Part shown: one piece after another, positions 1 through 9,637 of the stretch
Layout of the letters: every line of letters starts with the position of its first letter
Position numbering within the stretch: position 1 is the first letter of the stretch
Assembly (NCBI RefSeq): GCF_022827545.1
Contig: NZ_CP094669.1
Span: 4,271,001-4,335,000 of the forward strand
Length of the DNA: 64,000 nt
Reading direction: 5' to 3'
Origin: Hymenobacter tibetensis
Lineage (GTDB): Bacteria; Bacteroidota; Bacteroidia; Cytophagales; Hymenobacteraceae
Position numbers and translations under genes: made by a program
Notes under the pieces: model-generated
Databases searched by the model: none
What the model saw: only the letters and a program-made list of their open reading frames with translations
What the model was told of the DNA's origin: nothing

Positions 1-1569
1 CCACTCTTTATCAGCAGCGCGCACATCGGCATAAGCCCGCAGCCACTCGAACTGCCCGGGCCGCGCCGGAATCACCCATTCTTGACTACGGGAGTGGGTG
101 GAATCTAGAGCCAACGAGCAGTTTCCTTGCAAAGCAGGTGTGCCGCAAATACCCGGCGCGGGCGCCTCGAAATCCTGCTGCCAAAGCACTCGGGCGTTGC
201 GGGCAGTGCCAGTAAACTCCGCGTTGCTGTCAAGCAACAGAGTGGTTTCAGGTGGCACCTCGTAGCGAAACAGAATGCGCCACAGATACGTGCGGGTCAT
301 TTCGCCGGCCGCAAGCAGGCCGGTGCCGCCCGGCATGGCCATCTGCGTGAGCCAGTAGCCGTAGGCACATCCCAGCACAGCCACTACACTATACGCAGCA
401 GCCCACCGAGGGCGGCTCTGCAGCCAGCGCAAAGCCGCCGCCATTGGCCAAGCTAGTACGGCATAGCTTTCAATCATTGCCCTGATGCCAAGGCCGCCCC
501 CATACGTCCACTCATCCCAGGCAAACGTGACGTAGGTGAAGAGCACCGTGAAAACCAGCATGGCCCAGAAGGCCTCCGGCTGCTGCCGGCGTAGCGGCCT
601 GAATCCGACGAGGGCTGTTAAGAGCAAGGGTGAGTACATCAACCATCCGCTACGGAAGCTGAAGATACCGTCCCAGAGGTGAGGTTTAAACCAGCTAAAT
701 CCTTGCTCTTGATAGCTATACACCACCCAGTCGCCGCTGACATAGTGCCAATACAGTGGCTGGATACTTAGTACGGCAGCTCCCACCAAGGCAGCCAGCA
801 AAAGCAGGCGGCTGTGGGCCTTCCAAAACACCAACCGTTCGCGCACCGCTGCCCGGTTGGTCAGGCCCCAAAGCAACGGAATAAGTAGAGCCAGAATTTC
901 CGTGGGCCGGGTTAGAGTCATTAGGCCAATAATGGCCCCGATGCTCACGGCCCGCGCCACGGTAGGGCGGGTGTAAAACGCAGGCGTAAGCAGCAACACT
1001 CCTGCGTACCAGGTAAACAACCAACAATGCGTCATGCCGCCATGGCCAGCCCCGCTATAGACCGTGTAGTTGGTACCCAACACTATAAACAGCAAGGTGA
1101 GGGCTGTTGGCCACTCCCCAAACCGCGGCAGCAAGGCCCGGCGCACCAGCCACAACCCCAGCACCGATACCAGCAAACTACCCAGCTTAATAGCTACTTG
1201 GTACGGCTGAGAAAACCCATCGGCTGGATAGCCGAGCGGTTTGGCCAAGGTGTGCGCCGCCAAAAAGAACGGCAATTCCTGGACAGCTAGGCCGGCCGGG
1301 TATTTCATCACGAAGTTGCCACTACCGGGGTGCCGAAATGCCTGGTAAAAGTCCGGCGTGGGGGCATAGTCCTTGAGCAGTTGGTCGCGGAAGTTTAGCT
1401 CCCGCAGGTCATGATGCACGAATATGGAAGGCAGGTAGAGGTAGTAGCCCGACGCGTCCCAATTGAGAACCGGTGACGTCCGCCCAACTTGGGGTGGGTA
1501 ATACCACCAGGCTATGGCTACTAGCAGTACGGTGCAAAACCATCCGGCTATTCGGGAAGGAGAACTCAT
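1..1569 (-). CDS. Multi-spanning GT-C-like membrane protein (3' end outside window)
   Basis: The frame is open from the ATG at 1569 to the left edge without a stop (523 codons), so the C-terminus is missing. An N-terminal membrane segment (about residues 7-24) is followed by the loop motif NWDASGYYLYLP with Asp38. A tryptophan-aspartate loop after the first helix, followed by many hydrophobic helices, is typical of GT-C fold, family-39-like glycosyltransferases that use polyprenyl-phosphate sugars. About ten further hydrophobic segments follow up to roughly residue 420, and the visible C-terminal part looks soluble. Substrate and acceptor cannot be read from the sequence. A hydrophobic start in another frame (ATG at 1651) overlaps the 5' end and is probably not translated. 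The hairpin at 1800-1850 separates this gene from its upstream minus-strand neighbour. Confidence 0.75.
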   Translation of the reverse strand, partial: MSSPSRIAGWFCTVLLVAIAWWYYPPQVGRTSPVLNWDASGYYLYLPSIFVHHDLRELNFRDQLLKDYAPTPDFYQAFRHPGSGNFVMKYPAGLAVQELPFFLAAHTLAKPLGYPADGFSQPYQVAIKLGSLLVSVLGLWLVRRALLPRFGEWPTALTLLFIVLGTNYTVYSGAGHGGMTHCWLFTWYAGVLLLTPAFYTRPTVARAVSIGAIIGLMTLTRPTEILALLIPLLWGLTNRAAVRERLVFWKAHSRLLLLAALVGAAVLSIQPLYWHYVSGDWVVYSYQEQGFSWFKPHLWDGIFSFRSGWLMYSPLLLTALVGFRPLRRQQPEAFWAMLVFTVLFTYVTFAWDEWTYGGGLGIRAMIESYAVLAWPMAAALRWLQSRPRWAAAYSVVAVLGCAYGYWLTQMAMPGGTGLLAAGEMTRTYLWRILFRYEVPPETTLLLDSNAEFTGTARNARVLWQQDFEAPAPGICGTPALQGNCSLALDSTHSRSQEWVIPARPGQFEWLRAYADVRAADKEW

Positions 1570-1877
1570 AAACACAAGAAATCAGATAGGCTGTTGCCAG
1601 AACCAGAAGCAGATAAACGGCAATTTGCGTGAAAGGTAAGCGCCACACCATCCATCAGCAACCTATCGGTAGGCGCTGTGCCGCTTTGCGCCTGTTCGTA
1701 GCCAGCCCGTATACTACCGGCGTATCGAACCCCACAACGCATAGCTAACGTGTAGGCGTTAGGCCCATCCTTGTTTGTGGGGTGCGTGCAGCTTGTACGC
1801 ACACTGCCCGCTGCAAAGCCCCAGTGGTGGGTTTAGCAGCGGGCAGTGTGCAACGAAGGCGTTTTCCGACAGAAAAT
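1570..1877. other. Intergenic region with large hairpin
   Basis: No convincing gene. It contains the 15-bp-stem hairpin at 1800-1850. Short minus-strand frames here show no family-like sequence. No TAnnTTTG promoter was seen for the gene starting at 1569. Confidence 0.5.
1800..1850 (-). terminator. Large hairpin, probable terminator of the beta-helix gene
   Basis: The arms 1800-1814 and 1836-1850 are perfectly complementary over 15 bp. The 21-base loop can form a further CCCA/TGGG pairing. It lies about 28 bases past the stop of the minus-strand gene at 1878. There is no T-tract in the minus direction, so it may act as an mRNA-stabilising 3' hairpin rather than a classical intrinsic terminator. 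Confidence 0.5.
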
Positions 1878-3779
1878 CTACTCAATCACTACGGCCTGTC
1901 CATAGCGTTTTCCTGCCCAAAGAACTTCCAACTGGTAGCGCCCTGCTGATAAGGTGCTGAGCGGAACACGCAGCGTTGTAGCACTATTGGCAACTTGCGC
2001 GGGCGAGTACGTTTCAGTGAACTGTAGCCGGCCCATCGAATCATAGAGTTTGACTGCCACCGGCGCACGGCCAGTCGTGCCGTTGTTTGCAAGAGTGAGG
2101 TTCAACGCTTCGCGAGTCGGATTCGGATAGAAACTGCACCACGCGGCCATAGCTGGCTGGCTGTTGCTGGCTACAACGCTGCCTTCGTGTGCTCCAATGG
2201 TACGACCAGCTCCGCGAGCAGGCGTAGGCGTACCGAAGAAGTCGCGGGGCCCCGGATGCACCCCAAATTCGGCCATCAAGTCCAGCCCGGAACTCAATAA
2301 GGTGGAGTTTGTTTGCAACTGATAGGAGTTGAGCGAAGTGAGCGGACGCCCAGCAAGCGTGCCTCCAGCACCAGGCTGTAACAACCCCGGGTCAGCTACT
2401 ACCCCGGTAGCGCGCGTGCCAACCTGCTCTTGCCCAGTAGCTGTACGCCACGTTTCCAACGAATGGTAGTCTGCGCCGCACTGAAACAATAACGGAGAGC
2501 CGCTACTCCAATAGGCATTGCCTTGAAACACCACGCCTTGCGTGGCAACATTGTACACTAGCGCCAGCCCCCCACTGGTTTGTAGCAGGTTGTTTCGGAA
2601 CACAATACCACTGATACCGTCGCTGGTGATGTCAATGGCTTTGGGCCGCGAACCATCGGCCGGGGGGCTCAGAAATATAGTGTTATTATGGATGTTAGCC
2701 CGCTGAATTCCGCCACTGGAGCCCGAAGACCAGAGTTGGACGGCCCCATGATTGTAGCGCCGACCGTCGTTCTCGCTGATGTTATAGCGAATTGTTACAT
2801 CGGTCAGAGGAGGCGCGCCGACATACTGTGCTAGCAAGTAACCGGGGCCCTCGTTGTCGTGGGAGTAATTGTATTGCAGGATGGAGTTGGTACAGCCCCC
2901 ATCTAGGTCGAAGCCGCCACCGTCTTTCGAAGTTCCTGACTGGTTATGGTGCGACTCACAGTATTGAATGACTAGTTGGTTGCAGTTATAGCCCCAGATG
3001 CCAACAGGTCCGCCACCGGGGTTGGCGTTCAGCCAGCCGTTGTGGTACGCCTCACAATGCTCGATTAAGGCTCCGTCAATACCGCCCAGCACAATACCAT
3101 TGCCGGTATGGATATCCGTTATGTCGGTCCGTCCGGAATTATCGAAGGTCTTGCAGTTACCCACGTACCAATCGTGGTGAGCAGCCAAGTCTTCCGAGTA
3201 AGAGGATATACCAGCCTCGCCATTGGCTGAGCTCACGCAATTGGTAATGCGCACCTGATTATAGCCACTACCACCCTTCCAACTGCCAATAGAAATACCC
3301 GACTCACGGTAACCATGTACCTGTACACCATCTAGCACAACGTGCGTCAGGTGAACGTTGGCCGAATCCAGATAAAAAACTACACCCGAGTTAGTGTTGG
3401 TAAGCCGGCCAGCTCCTTCAAATGTCAGGTTGCGTAGTTCTATACCTCCTGCATTGTGGGCGTAAAAGCCATATGACGTACCGCTGTTGATAAAAGCTCT
3501 ACTCGTACCGTACGACCCAAACACAACGGGTTGTGTGGCAGTACCTTGAGTGGCACTCCGCACCGATATGCTACCTAAGAACGTACTTCCACCTTCGAAA
3601 AGAACAATATCACCTGCTGAGAAAACAGAGCTATTCACCTTGTTGATGCTACGCCACGCTGTAGTAACTGAACCTCCAGAATTAAGATCGTTTCCTGAAG
3701 AACTTACGTAGTAAGTGCTACCACGAGAAGAAAACGGCAACGTTGACATCAGAAGCAAGAATAGTATTCGTAGGCGCAT
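1878..3779 (-). CDS. Secreted right-handed parallel beta-helix protein with T9SS sorting domain
   Basis: This 633-residue protein has an N-terminal signal peptide (about residues 1-20, hydrophobic LRILFLLLMSTLPF). Roughly residues 85-430 carry repeated short beta-strand/Asn-rich turns (for example IRNNLL-, IHNNTI- and LQYNYSHDN-like motifs) typical of PbH1 beta-helix folds of polysaccharide lyases and related carbohydrate-active proteins. The last 89 residues (from about 545) form a type A T9SS C-terminal domain. It starts with FYPNPT at 550-555 and ends in a GRYQLEV strand and a short VVIE tail. It should therefore be exported by Sec and then secreted or surface-attached by the type IX system. 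Catalytic residues are not identifiable by eye, so a lyase role is only a guess. It is monocistronic, with a hairpin downstream and an AT-rich region upstream. Confidence 0.85.
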   Translation of the reverse strand: MRLRILFLLLMSTLPFSSRGSTYYVSSSGNDLNSGGSVTTAWRSINKVNSSVFSAGDIVLFEGGSTFLGSISVRSATQGTATQPVVFGSYGTSRAFINSGTSYGFYAHNAGGIELRNLTFEGAGRLTNTNSGVVFYLDSANVHLTHVVLDGVQVHGYRESGISIGSWKGGSGYNQVRITNCVSSANGEAGISSYSEDLAAHHDWYVGNCKTFDNSGRTDITDIHTGNGIVLGGIDGALIEHCEAYHNGWLNANPGGGPVGIWGYNCNQLVIQYCESHHNQSGTSKDGGGFDLDGGCTNSILQYNYSHDNEGPGYLLAQYVGAPPLTDVTIRYNISENDGRRYNHGAVQLWSSGSSGGIQRANIHNNTIFLSPPADGSRPKAIDITSDGISGIVFRNNLLQTSGGLALVYNVATQGVVFQGNAYWSSGSPLLFQCGADYHSLETWRTATGQEQVGTRATGVVADPGLLQPGAGGTLAGRPLTSLNSYQLQTNSTLLSSGLDLMAEFGVHPGPRDFFGTPTPARGAGRTIGAHEGSVVASNSQPAMAAWCSFYPNPTREALNLTLANNGTTGRAPVAVKLYDSMGRLQFTETYSPAQVANSATTLRVPLSTLSAGRYQLEVLWAGKRYGQAVVIE

Positions 3780-4206
3780 TAAGTGATTCTTTAGATTCGC
3801 ACCGCAATATCACTTTTTTGCTTTTATTATAATAATATGATAAAAACTCAAGCTTCATCTATCGACAACAGCTTGTATTTGATTGTTTATGCATCAAAAG
3901 GGCAGAAGACAATTATATATCTTGGTATTGGCACACGCAAGTATAATTTATAATTATTTTGTTATAACGGAAGGAATTAGCCAGTGAAACGAGTTTGATA
4001 ACGGCAACCTTAACTACTCTTACCACTCGACCAGTTTCCGATAATAATCGATGAATGAAATAGCACTACTTACTACGTTGTACCCTATACTCTACACATA
4101 CTATAATTCAATTTCCGTCATTTTCTTTCAACTACCGAAGTCTTCCCGCTATCCTCTGCACGAGTCCTGGCGGCGTACTCGGCACGAATGATGCAGAGTT
4201 CAACTC
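3780..4206. other. AT-rich divergent intergenic region
   Basis: This 427-base region separates two divergent genes: the beta-helix gene (minus) and the hexosaminidase (plus). About 3810-4140 is conspicuously AT-rich compared with the GC-rich flanks, with runs such as TATAATTTATAATTATTTTG near 3950. It presumably holds both promoters, but no exact TAnnTTTG match in the right place was found. No gene seen. Confidence 0.6.
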
Positions 4207-4251
4207 ATGACACGGCCACAGCCGTATCTTTCGCTACTAGTTGCTGTTGCT

Positions 4252-6312
4252 ATGCCTATACGCTTTCGTCTTTTAGTTGCCTTAGGGCTACTCTTACTGG
4301 TTGTAGCGCCGTTAACTGCGCAGACTGTTCCAGCTACTCGTAACCTTTTACCACTACCCAGCTCGGTACGGTGGGGCTCAAGTAGTTTAGGCTGGAAAAC
4401 GTACCTGCGTCCTCAGTTAGAAGGCCCTATCGACCCTAAGACGGCCGCGGCTGTTACACGTACGCTATTCCGCCTCCACCGTGACGGCACCACCTGGCCA
4501 GTGGGCGCCAGCGTACTGCCCTTCCAGATTCGTTATGGTAAGGTGGGGCTACCTGAGGCGTTCGATGATGAGCGGTATACCCTGCGTATTACGCCCAATG
4601 GCGTACTGCTCGATGCGCCCACTAGTTTAGGTGTGCTCCGCGGACTGGCAACCCTCGAACAGCTGCCACAGACGGACGGCCGCCACACGTCCCTGCCGGA
4701 GGTAGATATTCAAGACCAGCCACGGTTTCCGTGGCGAGGATTATTGATTGATGCAGCCCGGCACTTTATGCCGGTGCCGCTCATCAAGCGCAATTTGGAT
4801 GCTATGGCGGCCGTGAAGCTAAACGTGTTGCACTGGCACCTCGCCGACGACCAAGGCTTCCGCGTGGAAAGCAAGGCTCTGCCTAATCTGCATCAAATAA
4901 GTGGGCAGCATTACACCCAGCGCCAAGTGCGCGAAATATTGGCTTATGCGGCCGCCCGTGGCATTCGGGTGTTGCCCGAATTCGATGTACCCGGCCATAC
5001 TATTGCCTGGATAGCCGCCTACCCCCAACTCTCTTCCAACGACTCGACCTATACGGTTTACCAGAGCTGGCGTCTTGCCAATGTAGCCCTCGACCCCAGC
5101 AAGGAAACCACTTATGCCTTGCTCGACAGTCTTTTCAAGGAAATGACGACCCTGTTCCCTGATCCTTATTTTCATATTGGAGGCGACGAAAACGATGGGC
5201 GGCAATGGCGGCGGAGCCCGCGCATCATGCAGTTTGCCAAAGCAAACAACATGATGAAAGCCGACGGCAAAACGCTCGACAAACACCTGTTGCAAACGTA
5301 TTTCAACCGTCGAGTGCTCGCCATCGTCAGCAAGTACAACAAGAAGATGGTGGGCTGGGACGAGATACTAGGGCCAGGGTTACCGCAAACAGCTATAATT
5401 CAAAGCTGGCGCGGCAAAAAGGGGCTTGTAGAAGCTGTTCAGGCAGGTCACCCCACGTTGCTTTCCAGCGGCTACTACCTGGACCTCAACTATTCTGCGG
5501 CCACTCACTACACCAACGACCCGTTGCCCGCCGATACCCCCCTGACGCTTGAGCAGCAAAAGCTAGTGCTGGGTGGCGAGGCAACTATGTGGTCGGAGTT
5601 TGCTGATAGCCTGATTATGGATTCACGCATTTGGCCACGCGCCGCCGCCGTAGCCGAGCGGCTATGGTCGCCGGCGGCAGTTACCCAGAACGTGCCGGAT
5701 ATGTACCGTCGCTTGGCAGTGGTAGCCACGCAGCTAGAAGGATTTGGCTTACAGCATCGTAAAGTACCAGCGCAGCTGTTGAAGCAACTGGCCGGCTCCG
5801 CTGACGTGGCACCGCTACGCACCTTAGCGGAAGTAATTGAACCCGTGAAGGAATATAAACGCCATTTTCAGGGGTTCACGTATACTCCACAAACCCCTCT
5901 GAACCGCCTAGTAGACGCCGCCCCAGCTGAGTCCAACCGGGCCCGGGAGTTTGGTGTAGCTGTTGATTCCTTGTTGACTCGCCGACCTACGACAAGCAAG
6001 GAACCAGCTAAAGCCGCTTTGTCTGCCGTCCGCAACCAGCTGACGCTTTGGCAAGCCAACGACCCCAAACTACAGCCCCTACTCGCGGCCTCTCCCAGCT
6101 TAACCGAGTACGCTCCGCTTTCTACCCAACTGCGCCTCCTGGCCACGCTCGGTTTGGACCGTTTGCAGCAGATGGAACGCGGCCAAGCTCCTACTCCCAC
6201 CTGGCTGGCGGCAGCGCAAAAGCAATTAGACGCTGCCAAAGCCCCAGCAGGACAGGCAGAACTAGCCATATTACCTGCCATGCGCAAGCTGCTTCAGCAA
6301 AGCGTGTTGTAG
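4252..6312 (+). CDS. Beta-N-acetylhexosaminidase, GH20 family
   Basis: Predicted to remove terminal N-acetylglucosamine or N-acetylgalactosamine from glycans such as chitin or peptidoglycan fragments, in the periplasm or outside the cell. The order is signal peptide (hydrophobic stretch ending PLTAQ), an N-terminal GH20b domain (about residues 25-145), then the TIM barrel. The barrel begins near FPWRGLLIDAARHF and has LHWHLADDQGFR and the catalytic Asp-Glu pair in HIGGDEND (codons at 5185-5190). GH20 enzymes use this pair in substrate-assisted catalysis. About 200 extra C-terminal residues follow the barrel and are mostly helical. I chose ATG 4252 because it gives a clean signal peptide. ATG 4207 would add 15 residues and is also possible. 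No operon partner is visible. Confidence 0.92.
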   Translation: MPIRFRLLVALGLLLLVVAPLTAQTVPATRNLLPLPSSVRWGSSSLGWKTYLRPQLEGPIDPKTAAAVTRTLFRLHRDGTTWPVGASVLPFQIRYGKVGLPEAFDDERYTLRITPNGVLLDAPTSLGVLRGLATLEQLPQTDGRHTSLPEVDIQDQPRFPWRGLLIDAARHFMPVPLIKRNLDAMAAVKLNVLHWHLADDQGFRVESKALPNLHQISGQHYTQRQVREILAYAAARGIRVLPEFDVPGHTIAWIAAYPQLSSNDSTYTVYQSWRLANVALDPSKETTYALLDSLFKEMTTLFPDPYFHIGGDENDGRQWRRSPRIMQFAKANNMMKADGKTLDKHLLQTYFNRRVLAIVSKYNKKMVGWDEILGPGLPQTAIIQSWRGKKGLVEAVQAGHPTLLSSGYYLDLNYSAATHYTNDPLPADTPLTLEQQKLVLGGEATMWSEFADSLIMDSRIWPRAAAVAERLWSPAAVTQNVPDMYRRLAVVATQLEGFGLQHRKVPAQLLKQLAGSADVAPLRTLAEVIEPVKEYKRHFQGFTYTPQTPLNRLVDAAPAESNRAREFGVAVDSLLTRRPTTSKEPAKAALSAVRNQLTLWQANDPKLQPLLAASPSLTEYAPLSTQLRLLATLGLDRLQQMERGQAPTPTWLAAAQKQLDAAKAPAGQAELAILPAMRKLLQQSVL

Positions 6313-6380
6313 GTAGCTTCCCGAGACGCACAGCCCGCCTTGGTAGGCAACCTCTACCGGGTAGTTTGCTCTTAGCTTGC

Positions 6381-7673
6381 TTATTCCTGGCTGCTATCGG
6401 CGTCCTCCCCTTCGGTTTCCATGCTTAGTTCAGCGGCGGTCTTGCGTCCGTGCCGACGGTCCAGCCAATCCATAACCGGGGTGGCCAGTATCCCGTGCAG
6501 CCCAATAGAAAGCAGCATTGTGAACCCTAAAATCGACCATAGCTCCCGAGCCTGCTTGAACTCGGTTTTTTCCAGGGCATAGGCGAGGTAGAACACCGAT
6601 CCAATTCCCCGGATACCAAAAAAGGAAATGACGCTACGCTCTGCCCAGTTCACTCGCTTCGAGCCCAGCAAGGTGAGCATGCCACCCAAAGGGCGCAATA
6701 CGAGCACCAGAAGGAGGCCAACGGCTGCCCCTGACCAGGTGAGTGACGCTAAAAGGCCAGTGGCAACAGCGCCTCCAAACAACATCAGCACTATCACAAT
6801 CAGCAGCCGTTCCAGCTGGTCGGTGAAGGCGTGCATTTGCTTGTGATACTCGTGCTTACGCTCATGGCCACGCAAGGTCACGGCGGCCACAAACACGGCC
6901 AGAAACCCGTAGCCATGCAGCAGTTCAGTGAACCCATAGGTAGTGAGGGTGACAGCCAGCGCCACAAACCCATATGCGCTGGCTTTGATGCTCACTCGCT
7001 TCGGCAGGTTGAAAATCAGGTAAGCCAGCAGCCTTCCTGATAGCCAGCCCAGTAGCACTCCGGCCGCCGTGCGGTACAACACATCAACCCCCAGCCAATG
7101 CACCACACGCTCTGATAGGGGCTCGGCGGTGGGCAACAAGGTAAGGGCCAGATATACGAACGGAAACGCAAGCCCATCATTCAGGCCGGCTTCACCCGTT
7201 AGCGCAAACCGGACGTTGTCTTCCCGCCCCTCACCAGGGTCACCTACCTGCACGTCGCCAGCCAGTACGGGGTCAGTTGGCGCGAGTACGGCAGCTAGTA
7301 GCAAGGCCGACGCCGGAACCAGGCCGGCTATAGCCCAGCCTGCTGCCGTTAGCCCACCGATGGTAAGCACCATCAGCACCAGTACGAGCAGCAACGGCGT
7401 GCGCCAGGCGCGCAAGGAGAATGGCCGGTCAATCTTCAATCCAGTACCCGTCAAGGCCACAATCACGCATAACTCCGACAGATGCGTCACCAGTTTGGGA
7501 TGCTCCATGGGGTCGGCGTTGGGCAGATCCAGCGGCAACATGTATACCCCCATTCCTAGCGCAATGTAGAAAATGGGGTATGAGAGTGGGTATTTCTCCA
7601 GCAAAGACGGCAGCCAAGCTACCCCCAGAATAGCGACGCCGACCAGCATCAGCGCAATATTATAGAATGACAT
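6381..7673 (-). CDS. Na+/H+ antiporter, CPA1 (NhaP-like) family
   Basis: An inner-membrane cation/proton exchanger for pH and sodium homeostasis, with about 12 hydrophobic segments. The conserved ion-binding region is visible: APTDPVLAGD (Asp134) and the GEAGLNDG motif (Asn165-Asp166), as in CPA1 exchangers. A DRRHGRK stretch and a charged tail end the protein. A longer frame begins at 7793. I prefer ATG 7673 because it starts directly before the first membrane helix (MSFYNIALML), giving 430 residues, and the extra 40 residues look non-coding. It converges on the hexosaminidase gene with 68 bases between them and no clear terminator. Confidence 0.9.
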   Translation of the reverse strand: MSFYNIALMLVGVAILGVAWLPSLLEKYPLSYPIFYIALGMGVYMLPLDLPNADPMEHPKLVTHLSELCVIVALTGTGLKIDRPFSLRAWRTPLLLVLVLMVLTIGGLTAAGWAIAGLVPASALLLAAVLAPTDPVLAGDVQVGDPGEGREDNVRFALTGEAGLNDGLAFPFVYLALTLLPTAEPLSERVVHWLGVDVLYRTAAGVLLGWLSGRLLAYLIFNLPKRVSIKASAYGFVALAVTLTTYGFTELLHGYGFLAVFVAAVTLRGHERKHEYHKQMHAFTDQLERLLIVIVLMLFGGAVATGLLASLTWSGAAVGLLLVLVLRPLGGMLTLLGSKRVNWAERSVISFFGIRGIGSVFYLAYALEKTEFKQARELWSILGFTMLLSIGLHGILATPVMDWLDRRHGRKTAAELSMETEGEDADSSQE

Positions 7674-7981
7674 AGGCAGAAAATTTAAATGCCTCACACC
7701 CCAGCTCAAGCCGAAGCATTCACCTGCTTTGTTGCAGGTTGGCGAGATGAGAGGCGCATCTGTTTCGCTGGCCTGCATGATGTGCAGCAGCAAAACGCAG
7801 CAGCAACTGCGAGGGCACAGCAGGAATGCGAGTATCCGGCAGGGGAAGTGCGCGACCTTTCACGAACGGGCCTACCGTTCGGGTTTGCGCACGCACAGAG
7901 CACGCCCGTTTACTGCCGTATACAGAGAAATAGGCTCGTTTAGGACGAGCAATTGCGGATAATTGTGAGTTGAAGTGCCAG
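7674..7981. other. Intergenic region between antiporter and YitT-like gene
   Basis: Apart from the weak hairpin at 7934-7950, nothing is recognisable. Small frames on both strands have no family-like features. Confidence 0.4.
7934..7950 (-). terminator. Weak hairpin downstream of the YitT-like gene
   Basis: A six-base-pair stem (GCTCGT/ACGAGC, loop of five) lies 32 bases past the stop of the minus-strand gene. It is followed in that direction by a pyrimidine-rich stretch. It could be a weak intrinsic terminator. Confidence 0.35.
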
Positions 7982-8953
7982 CTAGTGCAACGGGCGCTTT
8001 TTCACCATGCCACCTTTTGTTTCCCGCACGCTATGCATCACCACGAAAGCCTGACTATCAATCTTATCAATCTCCGCCTTCAATTGGCTTACTTCCAAAC
8101 GGGTGGTCACGGTGAAGATGATGTCGATGGTTTGCCGCTGGTGCCCGTGCGAACCGTAGCCGCGTTTGCCGGCATAAATGGTAGCTCCCCGTCCTAGTTT
8201 TTCGGTGAGCATTTCCCGGATTTGTTCGCTACGCGACGATACAATGGTGACGCCCGTGTATTCCTCAATTCCCTCAATGATGAAGTCGATTGTTTTGGCC
8301 GCCGACAGGTAAGCCAGAATAGAATACAGCGCCGTTTCGACGGAAAGCAGCAACGCTGCCACACCAAAAATGAGCAGGTTTATCAACAGGATAACATCCC
8401 CTACTGAAATGGCTGTTTTCCGGCTCAGGTACACAGCCAAAATTTCGGAGCCATCCAGCACCGCTCCGCCCCGCATGGTGAGGCCAATGCCCGCCCCCAG
8501 GAAGAAGCCGCCAAACACGGCAATCAGAAGCTTGTCTTGGGTGAGGGTAGGAAAGGAAACGACCAACAGCACCAGAGCCAGCCCCAGGGTGGCCCCCAGC
8601 GTTTTGATAGCTACCCCCCGCCCTAACTGGTAATACCCCAGTATGATGAAGGGGATGTTGATGACCACAATCAGGACCGACAACGATACATCGGTAAGCT
8701 GGTTGACGAGCAGGGAAATGCCCGTTACGCCCCCATCAATGAAATCATTGGGTAGCAGAAACCCTTTCAAGCCCAGAGAAGCCGACAGAATACCTAGCCC
8801 AATCAGAGCCGCCTGAATTAGCTGTTGCTTCAGGTCCCAGCCTGGCTGTGGTTCTTGCGGGGTGGTATCAATGATTGGCAATTCGGGTGAGGCAGTGGCT
8901 AGCTTTCGCTTTCTGTCTCGGAAACGTTGAGAAATAAGTTGTTGAATAGGCAT
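7982..8953 (-). CDS. YitT family membrane protein (YitT_membrane + DUF2179)
   Basis: The protein has a cytoplasmic N-terminus, then five to six hydrophobic segments with the family signature LPNDFIDGGVTGISLL and the later GGAVLDGSEILAVYL. A C-terminal DUF2179 domain follows (about the last 90 residues, from VTIVSSRSEQI to the GGMVKK tail). This arrangement defines the YitT/UPF0750 family, whose transport substrate is not established. A longer frame from 9040 exists. ATG 8953 gives 323 residues starting MPIQQLISQRF, and I prefer it because the additional 29 residues are unlike the family. Confidence 0.88.
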   Translation of the reverse strand: MPIQQLISQRFRDRKRKLATASPELPIIDTTPQEPQPGWDLKQQLIQAALIGLGILSASLGLKGFLLPNDFIDGGVTGISLLVNQLTDVSLSVLIVVINIPFIILGYYQLGRGVAIKTLGATLGLALVLLVVSFPTLTQDKLLIAVFGGFFLGAGIGLTMRGGAVLDGSEILAVYLSRKTAISVGDVILLINLLIFGVAALLLSVETALYSILAYLSAAKTIDFIIEGIEEYTGVTIVSSRSEQIREMLTEKLGRGATIYAGKRGYGSHGHQRQTIDIIFTVTTRLEVSQLKAEIDKIDSQAFVVMHSVRETKGGMVKKRPLH

Positions 8954-9142
8954 GAAGATGCTGGTTTTCTGCACCGCTTCGTTGGGACGAGATGCTGGCC
9001 TGCCGAAACAAGCCACTAGCAAACTACCCGTACTTGGCAAGTCGCAGCTAAGGTGATTATCAGGAGAAATGAAACCGTACCCCTCCCGGCCTCAAGTCGG
9101 AATAGTGGGTGCGCAATGCGGACAATCTTGGTCCTACACCCC

Positions 9143-9544
9143 CTAAGGAGCGTTGGGCGACAAAGCCGCCAGCAAAAGCCGCAGCCGAAATACGTTCGGC
9201 ACTGCTGAAGGCCGAACGGGCAAAACCAAGCGCACCACAATAAATCTATTCAGCAAGCAGCCCGTAACGGCCGCCAACAGAGCTGGCCCGAGCAGTAGCC
9301 AACTATTTCCTTCTGAACCGGAAGAAACTACGGCTTCGTGGCTGATTGTAGCTTGCTCCAACAAAACGGCTACCGGCGCTGGCTGCGGGTTTCCTTGGCT
9401 AGCCTGCATGGTCGTTTTGGTGGGCAGCACGGGAATAGCCGCAATGGGCTGTGCTGCTGCCACCGCCCATATCAAGCACCCCACCACCATAGCCCAAGCC
9501 AAGCGCCAATAGGGCAGCAGAAGCATGGCAACGGGACGTGGCAT
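9143..9544 (-). CDS. Small hypothetical membrane protein
   Basis: About 134 residues from ATG 9544 (a TTG at 9595 would add 17). The first hydrophobic segment (LPYWRLAWAMVVGCLIWAVAAAQ) could be a signal peptide. A second one (LLLGPALLAAVTGCLL) is followed by a basic C-terminus. I do not recognise a family. Support for a real gene comes from a TAnnTTTG-type promoter element at 9638-9645 on the same strand. The opposite strand is also open over part of it, so coding status is uncertain. Confidence 0.5.
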   Translation of the reverse strand: MPRPVAMLLLPYWRLAWAMVVGCLIWAVAAAQPIAAIPVLPTKTTMQASQGNPQPAPVAVLLEQATISHEAVVSSGSEGNSWLLLGPALLAAVTGCLLNRFIVVRLVLPVRPSAVPNVFRLRLLLAALSPNAP

Positions 9545-9637
9545 AAGCGGCAAGGCAGTAGGTGTTAGCAACTCATAATACGCAACTATTTTCAATTCAG
9601 CCGATAAAAAGCCGAATGAAACTCAAGTATACTCGTT

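Noticed and set aside
1566..1802. Minus-strand 78-codon frame upstream of the edge membrane gene
   Set aside because: Composition unlike a real protein; it overlaps the start of the supported gene and the hairpin at 1800-1850.
9153..9512. Plus-strand frame opposite the small membrane protein
   Set aside because: The minus-strand frame has hydrophobic segments and a promoter element on its own strand; the plus frame has neither.
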